DNA of 64,000 nt from Cocos nucifera (GCA_006176705.1 QRFJ01000765.1:1-64000), one strand, 5' to 3'; positions 48,301-60,101 are shown, counted from the stretch's first letter. Made by a program: numbers and translations. Notes: generated from the letters alone by a model not told the origin.

Positions 48301-48429
48301 CAGCATTAAAAAATGGTGCAGCTCTCATTATTAATTGCAATGTCAGATGTTGAGTTGATAGCTATGTTTTACATCAGTTTTGCTACACCGCAGGCGATGC
48401 ACAAATAATTTCTCATCACGGCATAGCTA

Positions 48430-49310
48430 GTAGCGATCTAGGCACTTCCCATGGTGATTATTTGAAGTAGGCCAGCCAAGCGGACCTTGAGAGGCAAGCC
48501 CATTGCTTGAGAGCGGTTGAAATGGATGCTCGGAAGGTGCGAAAGGCATGCATGTGGGAAAGGGTAGCATATTGTATATACTACTGTTGGTGCTGAGGTG
48601 TAGGCGATCAATGCTGTACAACCACAAGATGCGTGGTGAGGCCCACCAACTTGGAAAATGTCAATGGCAAAAGCTAATGTGATTTCCATTTGTGCGTCGT
48701 GAGAGAGTAGCAAACTATGTAGTTCGGCCATGGTAAGTCAGTCTCCTCTTTGAACATTAATGAGGGTCAAATCGTATAGTGATAAACTGATATTTGGATA
48801 TCGGTTTGCCGATGGTAGCAAAAGCATCGATTACATATTTTGCTTCTTCCGAGTATTCTGAGATTGATCGAGTGCCATGATGAAGTGCTTGGAATCGGAG
48901 GTAAAGAGCATGTGCACTAACAGAATTTTGAGTTGCATAATAAAGGCACTCCAAAGTGACCTAAGCCTCATGTGTGGATTGAATTCCCAATATTTGTCCA
49001 ATGACATGATCAGCAATGGTGCTAAGGATCCAAGTGCAAGTTGATCATGCATGATCCATTAGCAGCACTTTAGGTTGGCAGCAAGTTCGGCAAGGGATTC
49101 CTTCCCATCTGAAGTAAGCACAGTGGAAGGAGGTGGCTTATATGAATCATTAATGAAACCCAAGAGGTCATCAACACGTAACAATGGAATAAAGCATGTC
49201 TTCCAAACTAGATAATTGGGGTTATTTGGTTGCACACCAATAGTAAGGAGAGTAGTGATGCCAAATTAGGAAGATAATGAGGATACCGTTTGAGATGAAG
49301 CCATAAGGAT
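48430..49310 (-). pseudogene. Degenerate Copia gag (C5), minus
   Basis: Reads MASSQTVSSLSS at about 49303, then NPNYLVWKTCFIPLLRVDDL, GSLAPLLIMSLDKYWEFNP and ALYLRFQALHHGTRSISEYS, ending near ATIGKPISKYQFITIRFDPH (48757). These follow the Copia gag pattern (Y-x-x-W, leucine-rich capsid helices, 'G-x-x-S-I-S-E-Y'). Stops and frameshifts occur (near 49265, 49060 and 48990). No pol follows. Confidence 0.65.
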
Positions 49311-49404
49311 ATATCCTATAGAAAGAAAAAATCAAGGCAAACAGAAAGCAAAAGGAACACAAGAAGTAGAAGCTTACAGGACAAGATCACGTGGACATGA
49401 TTTG

Positions 49405-49415
49405 CTTTGATACCT
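49405..49415 (-). other. C5 primer-binding site
   Basis: The complement reads GGTATCAAAGC immediately inside the LTR, close to the initiator tRNA-Met complement used by Copia elements. Confidence 0.6.
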
Positions 49416-49749
49416 TGTGAGAACTAAGATTTTAGGATTAATACCCTCTTCATAATACTTTTCGAAGACTTGGTAGGCATGTATATTTAAAATATATATT
49501 TACAATAGATAGATACAAGGAGCTCGTATGTACTAAAGGAATTCGGTCTTATGATTATAATAAAATATTGTTTTAGCATCCTTATCCAAGTGGTTGCACT
49601 AAAATGTTGTTTCGACTCTTATCCTTGTCTAGCCAACATCATCCATCAAATATTATTCCCTTAAATTACTCACATGATGCATACTAAAATTCTAGAGTTC
49701 TATCAATAAAACAAGCTTTCATGAGATTACGAAGTACTGGTCTCTAACA
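49416..49749 (-). repeat. C5 5' LTR (334 bp)
   Basis: On the minus strand it starts TGTTAGAGACCAG and ends AGTTCTCACA. It is bounded by a primer-binding site on the gag side. A matching 3' LTR was not found in this window. Confidence 0.65.
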
Positions 49750-51090
49750 CATGTACTCTACAATATATAATTATAAGCAAATCCCTTTTTCACTTTTGTC
49801 CATAGTGTTTGTTTATAAAAATAAATGATATACATTAAATATCAGAAGGGACTGAGTTTATTTATCATCTTACATGGAGGAAACAAAAATCATGCATGAA
49901 AAAATATCCAATTAATTTTTTTTTTTAAAAAAACTCTCATCTCTTAAATATATTGCATGCAATAAATGTGCCGATTTTTTATGCAAATTATAAGAAAATA
50001 ATAGTTAATGTTGATACATCGCATCCAATGCTATGTGAGCCAATGATTGCACAAATCTAGGCACAAAAACTTTGGCAAACATAGATTTGCATAAAAAGGG
50101 ACCAAACATAACCTACTAAAGTGGTTTTTGGAACTTTGTATGCAGGCTAACTTTGAAACTATTTTTAATGGGTGGATAGTGTTACCGTTGATTCTATTCC
50201 TTTCAACTTAAACTATTGGAGTCTAGTGGTTAATCGATATAATATTTGGGTTGAATTGCTGATTCTCATCTCTATCTTTCATCATGTCATATATTTGCCT
50301 AATCTTTTATGCACTTGCCTAGCATTCCTTAATTTACATAATCTAGATAATCTATGGTTTAGGGTTTGGTTTGCAATAGCATATGTTGCATGCTAGAAGG
50401 GACTTGAGTTTGGATATAAGTAGTCAACCTAGCTTTTTTTATTTAATAAAAAAAAATCTATCCTAATCTTGGTCTTATCTTGTTATGGTAAGTTTAGCCT
50501 ACTCTCTATGGCTGGACTGCTTTGACCGGCTTGAGGTTTTAGTAGGCTTGGACTCAAGATTTTAAAATTCTAACAAAATTAGTATGGATATATCCCATAA
50601 AATTAGACAGTAAAATATTATAGAATAAAAAATAAATATAAATCAATCTACAAAATATCATTAGAACGCTGCATCAAGAGGCTATCCAATCTATGATATT
50701 ATTCATCTCATGATCTCATGATATATATAAGTGGCCTAAGTTGAGCATATTTTGAAGCTACCCTATATAAATATATAAATTGAGATTGTGATATAGGTTT
50801 TATAAATCTAGTTCTATTCTTGTAGGTTATAAATCTAAAAAAATTTTTATTACATCACACATGATGCAGAACGAACCACATCACATGGTGGTTGGCATGC
50901 ACATAAGATTGAAATGCGGTGCTAAATTTTTTTTTTTTTTTATTTTATATGGTGCATAAAGTGTTTCTCTATGAATCTAATTATCGGATCAGATTTGATG
51001 CCCATTAATTCACTAATGGCAGGGAAATACTTTGAACGGTGAGTTTTCACGCTCCGTTCGTGGTGGTCGGATTTTATGTATTTTTTTTAA
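49750..51090. other. AT-rich intergenic sequence
   Basis: No transposon or gene is recognisable. It contains poly-A/T runs and short AT-rich stretches. It lies upstream of the host exon and may include its promoter. Confidence 0.4.
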
Positions 51091-51362
51091 GTCCGGGGCG
51101 GTGAGGGCGAAGCGCACCGCCCGCGGTGGGTGAAGAATTTCCGATGTTGGCAAGGCGATCCTGACCCCTTTTTCGGGAGATTTCCAAAACCCCCATTCCG
51201 ATATCTGGAGGCTCGAATTTGAAATCTCTTCCGAGCTACCGTCGGCCGTAAACAGCTGCCGAGTTCGGCTCGTTTTATCCTCTTTTCTTCTCTCCAACAA
51301 AACACGATCAATCATACGTAACCGAGGCGTGTAAACCGAAAAAAAGGGGAAGAGATTTCGGG
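51091..51362 (+). promoter_or_regulatory. GC-rich 5' flank / 5' UTR of host gene
   Basis: A sharp rise in GC content (GTCCGGGGCGGTGAGGGCG near 51092) directly upstream of the host ATG, in otherwise AT-rich surroundings. No transcription start can be fixed from sequence alone. Confidence 0.45.
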
Positions 51363-51472
51363 ATGATAACGCCGTCGAATCTAGCGGAGCAGTTGAGGGA
51401 GTACCAGATCCGGTCCAAGCACGAGTGGGCTTCCGCCGCCTTCTTCTCCTCCACCTCCAACATCCCTTCCAG
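51363..51472 (+). CDS. First coding exon of a small conserved plant protein (host gene)
   Basis: ATG at 51363 opens 36 codons plus two bases, beginning MITPSNLAEQLREYQIRSKH and rich in Ser before the exon end. It ends at a consensus donor (CTTCCAG/GTATCC, GT at 51473). The preceding purine-rich context (GATTTCGGGATG) suits a plant start codon. The peptide resembles, as far as I can recall, the N-terminus of a plant-specific small membrane-protein family of unknown function. I cannot verify this. The next exon is not found before the Gypsy at 53217 and may lie beyond the window, which would make intron 1 longer than 12.5 kb. The long minus-strand frame over this exon is its shadow. Confidence 0.6.
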
Positions 51473-53216
51473 GTATCCACCAACTCACCCCTCTTGGATT
51501 TGTTTCTTGTCTACTTAAAATCGCTTAATTAGATCTTTTGAACTCAATCGAATTTGATCATATGGATCTTGTTAGTTAAATGTCATGAGTTCGGTTTTTT
51601 TTTGGTCCCTCCTCTCTCTCGGGAAAATGAGTTCAGTTGGGTTATTCTAATTGCGTTAGAATGTAGTTTCTCTTTGTGTTGCCTTCCCACAATTAAATCA
51701 AGTTGTTAATGTTGGTGTGGTAAGTTACGTATATGGAGAGCTGGAATTTCTTTTTCTCTTTTTTGCTTCAAAGATGGCCTAAAATTCAAATTTCCCAATT
51801 AACTATAAATCGCAGTTTTGACGCATCTGCTGTTGTATGCAACAGGCTGCCTGCATATTCTTTTCTTTTTCCTCCCCACTGTATTTTGTCTCCATTATTT
51901 TGGGAATTGGTGATCAGTCTTGGACAATATTTTATCATTAATCCAATAGTATAAAATTACAAACATTCCGCAATAAAAATATATATTGAAATTGTGCTTG
52001 ACAAAATTTGTAGAAGATATACAAGTTAATCAAATCAATTGCAATTATGATCCATATTACTTTGATTTTTAAAAAGTCGTCAATTTTAAAAGGGAAGGCT
52101 CAAGCCTCGATCTGGCTCTCTCTGCACAAATTCTGACCATTACTTCAACCATGATGATAGTTCCTTGGGTGTTGCATGAGGACAATTCCATCTTGGGGAA
52201 TATCTGTCCTGTAGTCAGGTACCTGTAATCTTTTGATGTAATTAAATCTCTTTTGGTTTTCTACCTGTGAGTTATTACTTCCTTTTTTTTTTTTTTTTGC
52301 ATTGCAATATTCTCTCCTTTTTAGAAATTTTAAGTCCTTTTGCTAAGGCACACCGAACCCAACCCTATCTCCTGATTGATCTAGGTCTTGTGATTGACCA
52401 GATCGATTTGGCACACCAGCAATCCAAACTGAACTATTTCAATTTTTTCGGCTGGTGTATTTCAATCACTAACAAAAGATAAATGGTGAGATTACAAAAT
52501 GAAGATCTAAGAGCAGCTAACCTTATTGGGAAGATTATATTTTTTGATGTTGCTTTCAATATCAACGACTTAGCTTTTGAAGCTAAATGGTTGATGTTTC
52601 CTCCTTATTTCATTCAAGATATTTAGGGGGAAAATTAAGAGTTCAAAAGCAAAGATCAGCATGATCTTTGTGGTAGGGAACATTAGCAACACTAATGACC
52701 AACTCTATTATTCTTCTAATAAAGGTTTGGAGGGAATTTTTCTCTTCCTATTTCCTTAGAAAAGTAACTTTATTAACAAAACCTACAAAAAGAATAAAAG
52801 AGATGGGGTTACAAATAAAAAGGTGTCTCAGTGCATAAGGCTCCTGCCACTATAGAGATTAGTGAGGGTGAGATGTATGCAGCCTTATCCTGATATAGAA
52901 ATATTGTTTCTGTCAAAGAGAGAGATTATAGATACTATTAACAAAATAAATAATATAACATGAATTATTCTTAAGATCATATGGCTATGCTTCCATAATG
53001 AAATTCTAAAGAGATATAGTTCAAAACTAAGAGAATATGCTTGTCTGTTAGAGTTTTTGAACTTCACAAAAAGCTAATTGAATAAAAGCCGTAGAAGAGA
53101 TGGGGTGAAATGAAAGATCTTGAAAGTGAGAGACATAAGGAACATATCTTATTATTTGTTTCGTGCAATAGCTCTATAGTTTTTTTTTTTCTTTTTCTTT
53201 TGCCCTCCTTTCTCTC
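51473..53216 (+). other. Start of host intron 1
   Basis: T-rich and AT-rich sequence with poly-T runs (52280-52298, 53180-53192) typical of plant introns. No exon with good splice sites and conserved coding is evident. The intron then enters the Gypsy element G3. Confidence 0.5.
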
Positions 53217-54362
53217 TGTTGGTGCAGAATCTGGTTGACGTTGAATTAAGCTAGAGTTGGGGAAGAAGAGGTCGCTGCTAGTGACCTACAAAATAAAGTT
53301 CCATTCGGAGTCGAGGATGGTAGCTCTGATAGGATCCTCCGACGATCAAGTCAGCTCTTCTAGCCAACAGAAATGGAGTGCTCAGAAAATTGAGGAGCAA
53401 AGTAACGAGAAGAGGAATGAGAATTTAGAAAAAACATATTTGAAGGATCCTTTTTATAGATGGAGCTTGTAACAAACTGATGGTGATAGCTGTAACCGTC
53501 TGGTAGTGGGCCGTTCGGAGCCATGTGGAGTTTGTTACGAAGGATAATGTCCGTTGTCATAACATGCCAGCCTGTTGGAGAGCAATACCTGGAGTTTGGA
53601 TGGAGCATCTATTGGCGACGAAGAGCTTCATACCACAATAGCTCTGAAGAAGTTCGGACTTCTTCGAGGTTATCCGCATATTGATTGGTTTGCCTTGAGC
53701 TGAGAGCTGAATCTGCGTAGAGGACGAGGTCCTTCTGGACGATGGTAAGGAATTCGGCTGGAGGAAGCCTGCTTGGACGATTGGAAGAAGGTCGGCCGAA
53801 AGGAGCTTACCTGTTGATCAGATGGGAATTCGTTTATAATAAGTTTAGCTGGAGGAAATCATCCGGAAGGAATGCGACTGGAGGAGATCATCCGGAAGGG
53901 GTGCGACTAAAAGAGATCGTCCGAAAGGGGTGCGACTGGAGGAGATCATCCGGAAGGTGTACGCTGGAGGAGCCCGATAGACCGGACGCCGAAGGAAGTT
54001 CGGCTTCTAGGTGGTTGTCTGGTAATTGAGAGAAGCTCGACTGATGAGAGAACTCGATCGATGGTCGCTAGGGGTGGACAATTAGGATACTTTCGCCACT
54101 CATCCGTTCCTTTGAAGCTCGGTCGTTCTCGGGATCGTCTGAGGGCTAATAAAAGAGGGATAGGGCTTTTTTGCCGGCATATCCAAAATTCTCGATTACA
54201 AGAATTTAGAGGTCCTCTACTCTTCATAGGTTGCCGAAGTTTATCCAGGAAGAGGCTCTATCGTCAAGTCAGGTTGTGTTGGGTTCAAACACTTGATTGC
54301 TTAGAAGACCGCCGTCACCATTCGAACTCGTCCAGATGAAATCCATAAGATCTTGTAGGTTG
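53217..54362 (-). repeat. G3 3' LTR, truncated
   Basis: Starts TGTTGGTGCAGAATCTGG and follows the G2 LTR (41724-43131) up to about the equivalent of 42930. The last ~200 bp (the LTR's own 5' end) is missing and the sequence passes directly into a gypsy-associated ORF. Contains four copies of a ~32 bp minisatellite at 53860-53970. Confidence 0.75.
53860..53970 (+). repeat. Minisatellite in Gypsy LTR, ~32 bp x 4
   Basis: Units such as TGCGACTGGAGGAGATCATC with CCGGAAGGGG follow one another. The G2 LTR has about three diverged units at 42430-42510. Confidence 0.7.
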
Positions 54363-54395
54363 TGTTAGGTTCATCATAGGATTTCTCTGTGTACT

Positions 54396-54770
54396 ATGAC
54401 TGACGTCCGACCTTCCATCTTCTTATTCCGCAACTTCTTCATCTTCAAACACCATCCGACCACCAAAGATTGGTGGTATGTGTCTCCTCAATTCGGCAAG
54501 AAGGGATTGCTTAAGGGCGCCCCCTCTTCCATTCACAACCGGAAGAAGAAGTTCTTCTTCATCTCGTGTCCTTCTTTAGAGCTAGGACTTCCTTCCTGAG
54601 GAGGCATAAGGGATTCAATTCGCCGAGCTCCCGGATTTGAGAAAGAGGTCGGGACTTGGCTGATAAACTAAAGAATTATCGAGCTCCCTCAGTTTTTAGG
54701 TTGCTAGATGATCAGACCTTATTCAACTTCGGTCTCAGTCCTTTTAATCCGGCAGGTAGTCCTCTATGAC
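54396..54770 (+). pseudogene. Antisense ORF of G3: gypsy-associated domain, N-terminally truncated
   Basis: Carries FKHHPTTKDWWYVSPQFGKK and GAPSSIHNRKKKFFFISCPS. These are the conserved C-terminal half of the domain catalogued as 'putative gypsy type transposon' (Pfam transposase_28). The N-terminal half is missing because of a deletion at about 54362 that also removed the LTR end. The frame breaks at 54599 and continues to about 54770 (FRLLDDQTLFNFGLSPFNPA). It is transcribed opposite to the element's own gag-pol. Confidence 0.7.
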
Positions 54771-54835
54771 CTGCCAACTGTACATGGTCATCTTTCTTTT
54801 TCTGACTTTAACTTATTTTTTTTTACCACAGCAAT

Positions 54836-55937
54836 GACTCCTGAGGAGCGAAACTGTCTGTCTTAGGGGATCCAGTCACTGAAGAGAAAGGGCAGCGCCA
54901 TCGGAGAGCCATTGAAGAAGGCTCGTGCCGAAGAGCCAATCCCGACCGTGCCGATCTAGGCCGCGCTAGCCCCAAAAACTACTGCGGCAGTACCGAGCCT
55001 GACCTTGTCCAATGAGGATGCCGTCCCTGCACCTCTTGATCAGGGTGAGGTCGTCGAGAAGAAGGGGAAGAAGAAGGTTGTCAGAAAGAAGACAAGAATG
55101 ATGATCGGGAACTCAGGTGGTGAAGGCTCCGACCAGGAGCAAGCTTCTTTGGATGATCGGAAGGTCATTCAAACTCTGATGAGGGGCAACGTCCTCTCGC
55201 ACATCATCGATAAGATGGTTCGGACGGAGGATGCGGAGAAGTTCGATGAATCTTTCGCTACCTACCTTGAGGTAACCATCTCATCCGAATTTATTCACAC
55301 GAAGGATGCGCTTTCAAAGTTTTGACTTAATTTTTTTTTCTTTGTCCCATAGTTGGGGCATTACTTGTTTGCCCATTCGAAGGCAACCGATCTCCAGCAG
55401 ACCGAGGCTTCCAAGGCCCTTCAGGAGGCTTAGGCGGAGAATGAACAGGTTCGAGCTGAGGTTGACCGTTTGAATGTGGCCTCAGAGATACAGACCACCG
55501 AAGTTGAGCACCTTTGGGAGGCGCTGCGGAGAGAAGAGAAGGCTTCTGTGTGGTTGAGGGCAGCCTTGAACCTTTCTGAGGACAAGAAGAGAAAGGCCGA
55601 AGAGGAGGTCAGCGCCGAGAGGGAGCGAGCTGTCGAGGTCTTCAAGTCCTCCAAAGCAATGGAGGACATTAAAATTGCTTTCGTCCAGGAAGCTTTCTTA
55701 GAGAGGTTCGAGATCTGCATGAGGAGGGTTACAAAGAACTTTCCTAAAGTGGACCTCGACCTTCTAACAGACGAACCTCACAAAGAAGCTGGTCCCTCCA
55801 ACGTCGGTGCTACCTCTCCAGTCATCGAATCTGTCTTGGGTGCTCCCAAACCTGCAGCCGGAGCTCTCGAGTCCATTCTCGGGCTTGAAGTTGCAAAGAA
55901 TGCACTGACCTCGCCCACCTCTAAACCAGCCGAGGTC
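54836..55937 (+). pseudogene. Antisense ORF of G3: coiled-coil protein, two exons
   Basis: Exon from about 54836 (MTPEERNCLS) to 55271, with a basic stretch KKGKKKVVRKKTRMM near 55056 (nuclear-localisation-like) and a helical end. An intron of about 81 bp (GT at 55272, AG at 55352) follows. The second exon (55353-55937) is strongly coiled-coil (EVEHLWEALRREEKASVWLR, KRKAEEEVSAERERAVEVFK) and ends in a Pro/Ala/Ser tail and TAA. Stops near 54866, 54957 and 55430 break it. Such coiled-coil proteins often accompany the gypsy-associated domain. Confidence 0.6.
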
Positions 55938-56181
55938 TAAAAATTCTTGTCAACTTATACCTCTCTTCTTTTTTTTTTAGATGTATGCTAAACGCTTTGA
56001 GAAATGAAATTGAACTTCTTTTTATTTACACTAGTGTCGTGGTGAATATTGTTTAGAACCCTTCCAATGATCATAGTTAAGGCCAATCATCTCCAAATGA
56101 CGCCGAACCATTACCTCAAGGCATCTCTTTGAAATCCATAATCAAAAGTTTAAAGAGGAAGATTCATCATCTAAAAAAAAA

Positions 56182-56967
56182 TTGAAGATGAAAGACGAAC
56201 TTCAGAGATCCAGAAAGAATGCTTTAGAGGCAACGATTGAGGTCACTCGCCTCTGCAAGCTATACATGAAAGATTCCATAAGCTTCAACATTAAGAAAGA
56301 TAATTTCGAGAAAAAGCTGGGCGAGCTTAGAAAAAATGCCAGTGATAAGTTCTGGGCATTGACTGCTAAGATCAGCTCCCTCGAAGTTGAGCTCAAGGCG
56401 GCAAGAGAGAAGATTCAATTGTTGGAGGGGAGTTCGCTATGGTCTTCCGACAAAGTTCGGTATGAATGGGATTGGTCTCAAAGGTTCTCTGCGCTCCAGA
56501 AGCAGCTGTTTGATGTCGAGTCTGCTTATGAGACCTATCGGTTGGGCTGGTGTTGGAGAATATCTAAACTTGAGCAACAGCTTCGAGCTGCCAACAGCGA
56601 GGTGGCTCGGTTTCAACAATAGCTCCCCGACAGTTATTGATCTGGCATAAGCAGGGAGTCGGAAGAGATTGCCTCCTTGAAGAGGATCGCGAGTGAACTT
56701 TCAAAGTCAATTGGGATTGAGAAGGCCTAAGTTCAGTAATTGAAGCTTTAATTGGTTTGCGGACAGCAAGCCGTCAAAGATGCCAAGGCTGAATCTAAGG
56801 TTCTGAGGAAAAGGCTGTGGGTGTCAGAAAAGAACTACCAAAGGGCTGACAGGATGTTCCGCGATAACTTGATAAAAAGAAAGGAGCTTGAGGAAGAGAT
56901 CTTCAGCCTGAAAGAATCCTTGATGATGGCCAGCAATTCGAAGTTCAAGGAATCAGATTCCTTTTAG
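56182..56967 (+). pseudogene. Antisense ORF of G3: second coiled-coil section
   Basis: Frame 56182-56622 (KFWALTAKISSLEVELKAAR, FSALQKQLFDVESAYETYRL) followed, after stops near 56622-56740, by 56752-56967 (RADRMFRDNLIKRKELEEEI). The heptad-like Leu/Glu/Lys pattern throughout suggests it is the C-terminal continuation of the coiled-coil protein upstream. A poly-T/AATGAAATG-containing tail follows at 56990-57050. Confidence 0.55.
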
Positions 56968-57317
56968 ATCTTCGGCTTTTTCTTTCTTTTTTTTGTAATC
57001 GGTCTTGCAGACCTTCATTTTGTACTTTGATTTTAATGAAATGATATCTTTCCTCATTTTCGTCCTATGTGAATCGAATATTTGTTGATAGCTTCTTTTT
57101 TTTGACGGGGTCGGTCTTTACTCTGTTCCCCCCTTAGAATGAGGTCTTCCTCCTGTCCCTGGCGAGGTAAGTGTTTACTTCTGTCAGGTCGAAGTCTTCC
57201 TCCTATCTTAGGCAACTGAAGGTCCTTATTCATGTCAGGAGGAGGGCTTTCTCCCATCTCGGGTGTCAGGACGAGATTCTCCTCTTGTTCCTAATATGGT
57301 TACTATTCGCCTATATT

Positions 57318-58020
57318 AGGATGAGATTCTTCTCTTGTTCCTAATAGGATGATAGGGGCACAGAAGGGCCGTCGGAAGGGTCTCTCCCCTCATCCCATCT
57401 TAGACAACGGGATCTTCGTCTTACTTAAGTTAGGACGAGATTCTCTTGTTCCTAACAGGACGGTAGGGGCACAGAAGGACCGTTGGAAGGGCCTCTCCCC
57501 TTATCCCATCTTAGACAACGGGGTTTTTATCTTGCTCAAGTTAGGACGAGGTTTTTCTCCTGTTTCTAACAGCACGGTAGGAGCACAGAAGGGCTGTCGG
57601 AAGGGCCTCTCTCCCCATTCCATCTTAGACAACGGGGTCTTCGTCTTCTCAAGTTAGGACGAGGTTCTCCTCCTGTTCCTAATAGGACGGTAGGGGCACA
57701 GAAGGACCGCTGGAAGGGCCTCTCCCTCATCCTGTTTAGACAATGGGGTCTTCGTCTTGCTCAAGTTAGGATGAGGTTCTTCTCCTATTCCTAATAGGAC
57801 GATAGGGGCACAGAAGGGCCGTTGGGGTAGGGGCACAGAAGGGCCGTTGGAAGGGCCTCTCTCCTCATCCCATCTTAGACAACAGGATTTTCGTCTTGCT
57901 CAAGTTAGGACGAGATTCTCCTCCTATTCCTAATAGGGCGGTAGGGGTACAGAAGGGCCATTGGAAGGGCCTCTTCCCTCATCCTGTCTTAGATAATGGA
58001 ATCTTCGTCTTCGTTTAAGA
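57318..58020. repeat. ~112 bp tandem array between G3 integrase and antisense ORFs, six copies
   Basis: Units start near 57318, 57431, 57540, 57653, 57765 and 57904. Each contains GTTAGGACGAGGTTCTCCTC, GGTAGGGGCACAGAAGG, GGAAGGGCCTCTCC and CATCTTAGACAACGGGG. The fifth unit has an internal 27 bp duplication (near 57800-57860). The array opens spurious frames on both strands. Confidence 0.85.
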
Positions 58021-58147
58021 ACGAAATTCGGTTGAGTTGTTTTTTGTCATTATAAAATTTTGCACCAAAAGACAGAGACATTAAAAAGAAGAAATTTTAT
58101 TAAAGTAAAATTACTGATAATACATCTGCAAATTCTCAGAATTTCAG

Positions 58148-59400
58148 GATCGCGGGAGTGTTGTTCCTCCGAGCTCCTTCAAGTAATAAGTTTTGATCCG
58201 GACGACCTTCTTGACTTCATACGGGCCTTCCCAATTTGAAGCGAGCTTTCTTTGATTCCGAGGTTGCGAAATAGCCGCTCGTCGAAGTACCAGGTCTCCC
58301 ACTTTGAATACTTTGCCTCTAATCCTTGAGTTGTAGTAGCGAGCTACTTTCTACTTGTAGGCCGTCATCCAAAATTGAGCTTCTTCCCCTTTTTTCTTCC
58401 AGCGAGTCGAGGTTGGCCCTAAGATCCTATGAATTCTGCTGCTCGCTGAATGCCATTACTCATGCTGATGGAAGTTTTAGTTCTATTGGAATAACCGCTT
58501 CTGTCCCGAAGGCCAAGATAAATGGAGTCTTTCCAGTTGGCAATCTTTGGATAGTTCGGTATGCCCAGAGTATATGATAAAGTTCATCTATCCAAGCTCC
58601 TTTTACCTTCTCAAGTCTTGCTTTGATTTCTTGCAGCAGGATTCTGTTGGTTACCTAAGCCTCGCCGTTTGCCTATGCATGAGCCACTGATGTAAAATTG
58701 TGAGAGATATTCAAGTCTTCACAAAACTCGGCGAATTTTGCTCCAGCAAACTGCCGTCCATTATCTGTTATGAGAGTCCGAGGCAAGCCGAACCTGTAAA
58801 TAATTGACTTCCAGACGAAGTCCTGTACTTTTGCTTCAGTAATTTTAGCTAGGGGTTCGACCTCAATCCATTTGGTAAAGTAGTTAATTGCAATCAAGAG
58901 AAACTTTCGTTGTCCGAATGCCATCGAAAAGGGGTCGAGCATATCCATCCCTCATTGCGCAAATGGCTAAGGAGCGCTTAAGGGGGTAAGCTTGGAGGCC
59001 GGCTGTCTCTAAATACTAGCATTTCTCTGACAACGGTCATACTTTCTAACATAGTCCAGGGAATCCCAATATAAGGTCGGCCAGTAATAACCTTTTCGAA
59101 GCAACTTGTGAGATAAAGATCTGGCACTAGATGGTTTCCACAAATTTCTTTATGTACCTCCCACAATGCAAAATCGGCCTTGGAGGGTCGAAGGCATCTT
59201 AAAAGTGGTAGTGAATAAGACTTTTTGTATAATTTGCCTTCGTAGAGAACATATCGGAAGGCCTGATTTCTTATTTTCTGAGCTTCTTTCGGGTCATGAG
59301 GTAGAACCCCATCTTTGAGGTAGGCGACTAGTGGACCAATCCAGCTCGGCTCATGCTCAACCTGCATCACAGACTGCGGTTCTTTCGAACTCGGACATTT
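58148..59400 (-). pseudogene. G3 integrase
   Basis: Zinc-binding/N-terminal region near 59370-59100 (QVEHEPSWIGPLVAYLKDG). DDE core with MDMLDPFSMAFGQRKF at 58948, LITDNGRQFAGAKFAEFCED and a NGEA block near 58660. The C-terminal chromatin-side module (VFKVGDLVLRRAA, SNWEGPYEVKKVV) ends at a stop near 58146. Frame breaks near 59100-58980, 58670 and 58560. Confidence 0.85.
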
Positions 59401-59439
59401 TAAGACTTCGAAGAAGACTTTTTTAGGCAGTTCGGCTAG

Positions 59440-59870
59440 GCTAGTGTGGTCAATTTAGAGAGAAGGTCGGCTCTGGTATTTTCTGCTCTTGGAATCTGTT
59501 GAATGCTGAATCTTTTGAAGGTCAGAGTCAAATTCTTTACTTTCTCGAGATACTTTATCATATTTTTCTTTCGAGCTTCATAATTGCCACTAACTTATCC
59601 GACCATCAGTTGGAAATCACTGTACACCTGGAGCTAGTCTGCTTCCAACTTCTTGGCTATCCTTAGTCCTGCTATCAGAGCTTCATATTTGGCTCCATTG
59701 TTTGTTGCAGGAAATTCAAAGCGCAGCGCGTATTCGACAATGACCCCCTCCGGGTTCACCAGGATCAATCCAGCGCCTGCACTCGAAGTATTGGATAAGT
59801 CATCAATATACAGGGCTTAGAAGCCTTTAGGAAGATCGGCCTTTTCTTCAGAGGAGCTCAGCTGCAACCA
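59440..59870 (-). pseudogene. G3 archaeal-type RNase H (aRH)
   Basis: Minus-strand reading contains LYIDDLSNTSSAGAGLIL, NNGAKYEALIAGLRIAKKLE, VYSDFQLMVG and RAENTRADLLSKL: the second RNase H fold lying between RNase H and integrase in Tat elements. The usual D-G-S at the first catalytic Asp reads D-D-L here. Confidence 0.75.
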
Positions 59871-60101
59871 TGGAATACTGACCTCATTCTGTTCCAATTT
59901 GGTCTCGTTCGGGATAGTGCATTCCATTATGAATTCCGTCAGTATTTGAGTCTTAATTGACAGTCGAGGTTGAAAATTGATGTCAAACTCTGTGAGTTCA
60001 ATTGTCCATTTTGCGATTCTTTCGGAGGTATCTGTTCGGTGAAGAACTGCCTTGATTGGTTGATCAGTAAAGAGAGTTATGGTGTGCCCTTGGAAATAAG
60101 G

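Noticed and set aside
51013..51483. 156-codon minus-strand frame over the host exon
   Set aside because: It is a shadow of the GC-rich 5' flank and first exon. The plus-strand exon has a start, a conserved-looking peptide and a splice donor.
57318..58020. Possible CRISPR-like array
   Set aside because: The repeats are ~112 bp, diverged and contiguous, without spacers, and lie inside a eukaryotic Gypsy element. It is an ordinary tandem repeat.
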